Source: Candidatus Nomurabacteria bacterium CG_4_10_14_0_2_um_filter_30_12
Lineage (GTDB): Bacteria; Patescibacteriota; Minisyncoccia; Phycocordibacterales; UBA9973
Length of the DNA: 11,145 bases
Direction: 5' to 3'
Assembly (NCBI GenBank): GCA_002792755.1
Contig: PFOY01000025.1
Coordinates: 1-11,145, forward strand
This document shows, in pieces, positions 9,113-11,145 of this stretch; positions within the stretch are counted from its first letter, which is position 1; each line of letters starts with the position of its first letter. The notes below the pieces were generated by a model that saw only the letters and a list, made by a program, of their open reading frames with translations, was not told the DNA's origin and did no database searches. The position numbers and the translations under genes were made by a program.

Positions 9113-11145
9113 TTATTTTCTAGCTGCAATGATAGTGTCTGCTACGTTATTTGGAACAATATCGTAACGTAAGAATTCCATAATGAAAGATGCGCGGCCT
9201 TCTGTCATAGAACGAAGTCCTGTCATATATCCAAACATTTCGGAAAGAGGAACGATACCATTTAATACTTTATTCATACCTCTATCTTCCATGCCTTCAA
9301 TAATTCCACGTTTTGAAGAAAGATTACCTGTAATGTCTCCCATGAATTTCTCTGGAGTGACGACTTCGACTTTCATCATAGGTTCCAAAATAACTGGTTT
9401 TGCACGACGACAAGCATCCTGAATAGCCATAGAAGCTGCGATCTTGAAAGCCATTTCATTTGAATCAACTTCATGATAACTACCATCCCAAAGCTCCACA
9501 GAAACATTCACCATTTTAAATCCTGCTAAAACTCCACGATCGAGACCTTCTCTAAATCCTTTTTCACAAGGAGCAATATATTCTTGTGGAATAACACCTC
9601 CTTTAATAGTATTTATAAATTCAAAACCATTTACTCGTTTTGTATTTTTTGGTAAGTCTTCAATCTCTTCTTTTGTAAGAACAGCCATTGGTTTTACTTT
9701 TATCTTAACGTGACCATAGTTTCCACGTCCACCAGATTGTTTAATATATTTACCTTCAGCGTCTGAAGTACCAATAATGGTCTCCCTATAAGCTACCTGT
9801 GGTTTACCGACATTGGCCTCAACAGTAAATTCTCGTTTCATACGATCAACAATAATTTCAAGATGAAGTTCTCCCATTCCTGCAATGATGGTCTCCCCTG
9901 TCTCCTGATCAGTAGAAACTTTAAATGTTGGATCTTCTTGTGCAAGACGATTGAGGGCCATACCCATTTTCTCTTGGTCAGCTTTTGTTTTTGGTTCAAT
10001 ACGAAGTTGAATGACAGGCTCAGGGAAAATTATTCTATCAAGCTCAATAGGATGTTCTTCTTCACAAATAGTATCAGAAGTAATGGTATCTTTTAGTCCT
10101 ACTGCTGCTGCTATTTCTCCAGCAAAAACTTTTTTCATTTCTTCTCTATCGTTAGCATGCATACGCAATATTCTACCAATACGTTCTTTATTACGAGTAC
10201 GTGGATTATAAATATAAGAACCCGCAGCTAATGTACCAGAATAAACTCTAAAAAAGATAAGTTGTCCGACAAAAGGATCTGTAGCAACTTTAAATGCAAG
10301 CGCAGAAAAAGGTTCTTCGTCACTAGCATGTCTTACTATTGGTTCATCATCATGGTCTGGGTCTGTACCTGTAATAGGAGGAATATCAAGAGGAGAAGGA
10401 AGATAATCAACAACACCATCGAGTACTAATTGAACACCTTTATTTTTCAAAGCAGATCCAGCATAAACTGGGAAAATTTCATTAGCAATAACTCCTTTTC
10501 TTAAAAGTTTTTTTAGAGTCACTATATCTGGAACTTTTCCTTCTAAATAATCATTCATAACCGCATCATCTTGTTCTACTATTTTTTCTATAAGTTCATG
10601 ATGATATTTTTCTGCGGGAGCTTTCATATCTTCAGGGATTTCTTTTTCAATAACTTTGTTTCCCATTTCACCTTCAAAATAAAAAGCCTTCATTGTAAAT
10701 AAATCTACAACACCTTCATGTTTCTCTTCGAGACCAATAGGTATTTGCATACGAACAGCCTTTTTTGTAAGACGATCTAGTATCGTCGCATATGAATGTT
10801 CAAAAGAAGCACCTGTCCTATCTAATTTATTAACAAAACAAATACGAGGTACTCGTGCTTCATCAGCATAACGCCAATTTGTTTCTGATTGAGGTTCAAC
10901 ACCTGCAACTCCATCAAACACAACAACAGCACCATCTAATACTCGAAGTGATCTTTTTACCTCAACAGTAAAGTCAATGTGACCTGGAGTATCTATAATA
11001 TTAAAACGGTATTTTTTACTTTTATCTTTTGGGTCAGAATAAGTTGGGGTCCAAAAACAAGTGACAGCAGCAGAAGTAATGGTGATTCCACGTTCACGTT
11101 CTTGTTCCATCCAGTCTGTAATAGTCTCTCCATCATGTACTTCTC
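9113..11145 (-). CDS. fusA: Elongation factor G, N-terminus outside the window
   Basis: 676 residues are visible, out of about 700-720; about the first 40, with the G1 P-loop, lie beyond the window edge. The open frame runs through to the edge (EVHDGETITDW before MEQERERG), so the internal Met at 11108-11110 is not the start. EF-G is the GTPase that drives translocation and, with RRF, ribosome recycling. Visible motifs: RGITITSAA (switch I), DTPGHIDFT (G3, with catalytic His), NKLD (G4), GSALKNKG (G5), then domains II-V, with GGRGNYGHV in domain IV. It ends AARK and stop TAA. Likely preceded by rpsL and rpsG in the usual str order. Confidence 0.98.
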   Translation of the reverse strand, partial: EVHDGETITDWMEQERERGITITSAAVTCFWTPTYSDPKDKSKKYRFNIIDTPGHIDFTVEVKRSLRVLDGAVVVFDGVAGVEPQSETNWRYADEARVPRICFVNKLDRTGASFEHSYATILDRLTKKAVRMQIPIGLEEKHEGVVDLFTMKAFYFEGEMGNKVIEKEIPEDMKAPAEKYHHELIEKIVEQDDAVMNDYLEGKVPDIVTLKKLLRKGVIANEIFPVYAGSALKNKGVQLVLDGVVDYLPSPLDIPPITGTDPDHDDEPIVRHASDEEPFSALAFKVATDPFVGQLIFFRVYSGTLAAGSYIYNPRTRNKERIGRILRMHANDREEMKKVFAGEIAAAVGLKDTITSDTICEEEHPIELDRIIFPEPVIQLRIEPKTKADQEKMGMALNRLAQEDPTFKVSTDQETGETIIAGMGELHLEIIVDRMKREFTVEANVGKPQVAYRETIIGTSDAEGKYIKQSGGRGNYGHVKIKVKPMAVLTKEEIEDLPKNTKRVNGFEFINTIKGGVIPQEYIAPCEKGFREGLDRGVLAGFKMVNVSVELWDGSYHEVDSNEMAFKIAASMAIQDACRRAKPVILEPMMKVEVVTPEKFMGDITGNLSSKRGIIEGMEDRGMNKVLNGIVPLSEMFGYMTGLRSMTEGRASFIMEFLRYDIVPNNVADTIIAARK

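Noticed and set aside
240..10211. Plus-strand ORFs of 60-100 codons opposite the ribosomal genes and EF genes
   Set aside because: They are mirror frames of clear minus-strand genes, have no family resemblance and no separate regulatory signals.

Overview
This window is a piece of the str-S10-spc ribosomal protein cluster of a bacterium. Every real gene is on the minus strand, so transcription runs from high to low coordinates: fusA (5' end cut by the window edge), a 29-codon small ORF, tuf, rpsJ, rplC, rplD, rplW, rplB, rpsS, rplV, rpsC, rplP, rpmC, rpsQ, rplN, rplX, rplE and the first 77 bases of rpsN. The AT-rich sequence, the style of the proteins (S3 starting MSKIVHPYAHRL, lysine-rich tails on S10, L22 and S19, zinc-type S14), the standard genetic code and the short tandem repeats between genes all point to a Candidate Phyla Radiation (Patescibacteria) genome, probably Parcubacteria. 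That placement is inference.

The gene content is ordinary; the non-coding DNA is not. Three promoters of the same design (TTGAC-A/T, 16-17 bp spacer, TGN-extended -10) lie before tuf, rpsS and rpsN. Intrinsic terminators lie after the fusA/small-ORF unit, inside the tuf leader and after rplB. The cluster is therefore probably several transcription units: fusA plus the small ORF; tuf-rpsJ-rplCDWB; rpsS-rplV-rpsC-rplP-rpmC-rpsQ-rplN-rplX-rplE; and rpsN onward, which may also receive read-through.

Region by region (high to low): 9113-11145 is EF-G. The 449-base gap 8664-9112 holds a small ORF with a strong Shine-Dalgarno, a terminator, the tuf promoter, a structured leader with mutually exclusive hairpins (a candidate attenuator) and a perfect 38-bp palindrome. 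From 7467 to 8663 is EF-Tu. From 4431 to 7393 are S10, L3, L4, L23 and L2, spaced by heptameric repeats. The 318-base gap 4113-4430 holds a terminator, an inverted repeat, a promoter, a 5' hairpin and a long-range inverted repeat whose proximal arm overlaps the rpsS start codon. From 215 to 4112 are S19 to L5. Bases 78-214 hold the rpsN promoter and leader.

The most unusual signals are: (1) 7-nt tandem repeats (TAATTCG, TAGGCTC and TAGTGCT types) in most intergenic spacers, one tract being translated as the start of the L22 tail; (2) the tuf leader attenuator candidate; (3) the rpsS leader that could hide its start codon; (4) the 29-aa membrane-peptide ORF, which has a good ribosome binding site while all 15 ribosomal-protein and tuf genes with a visible complete start lack one.
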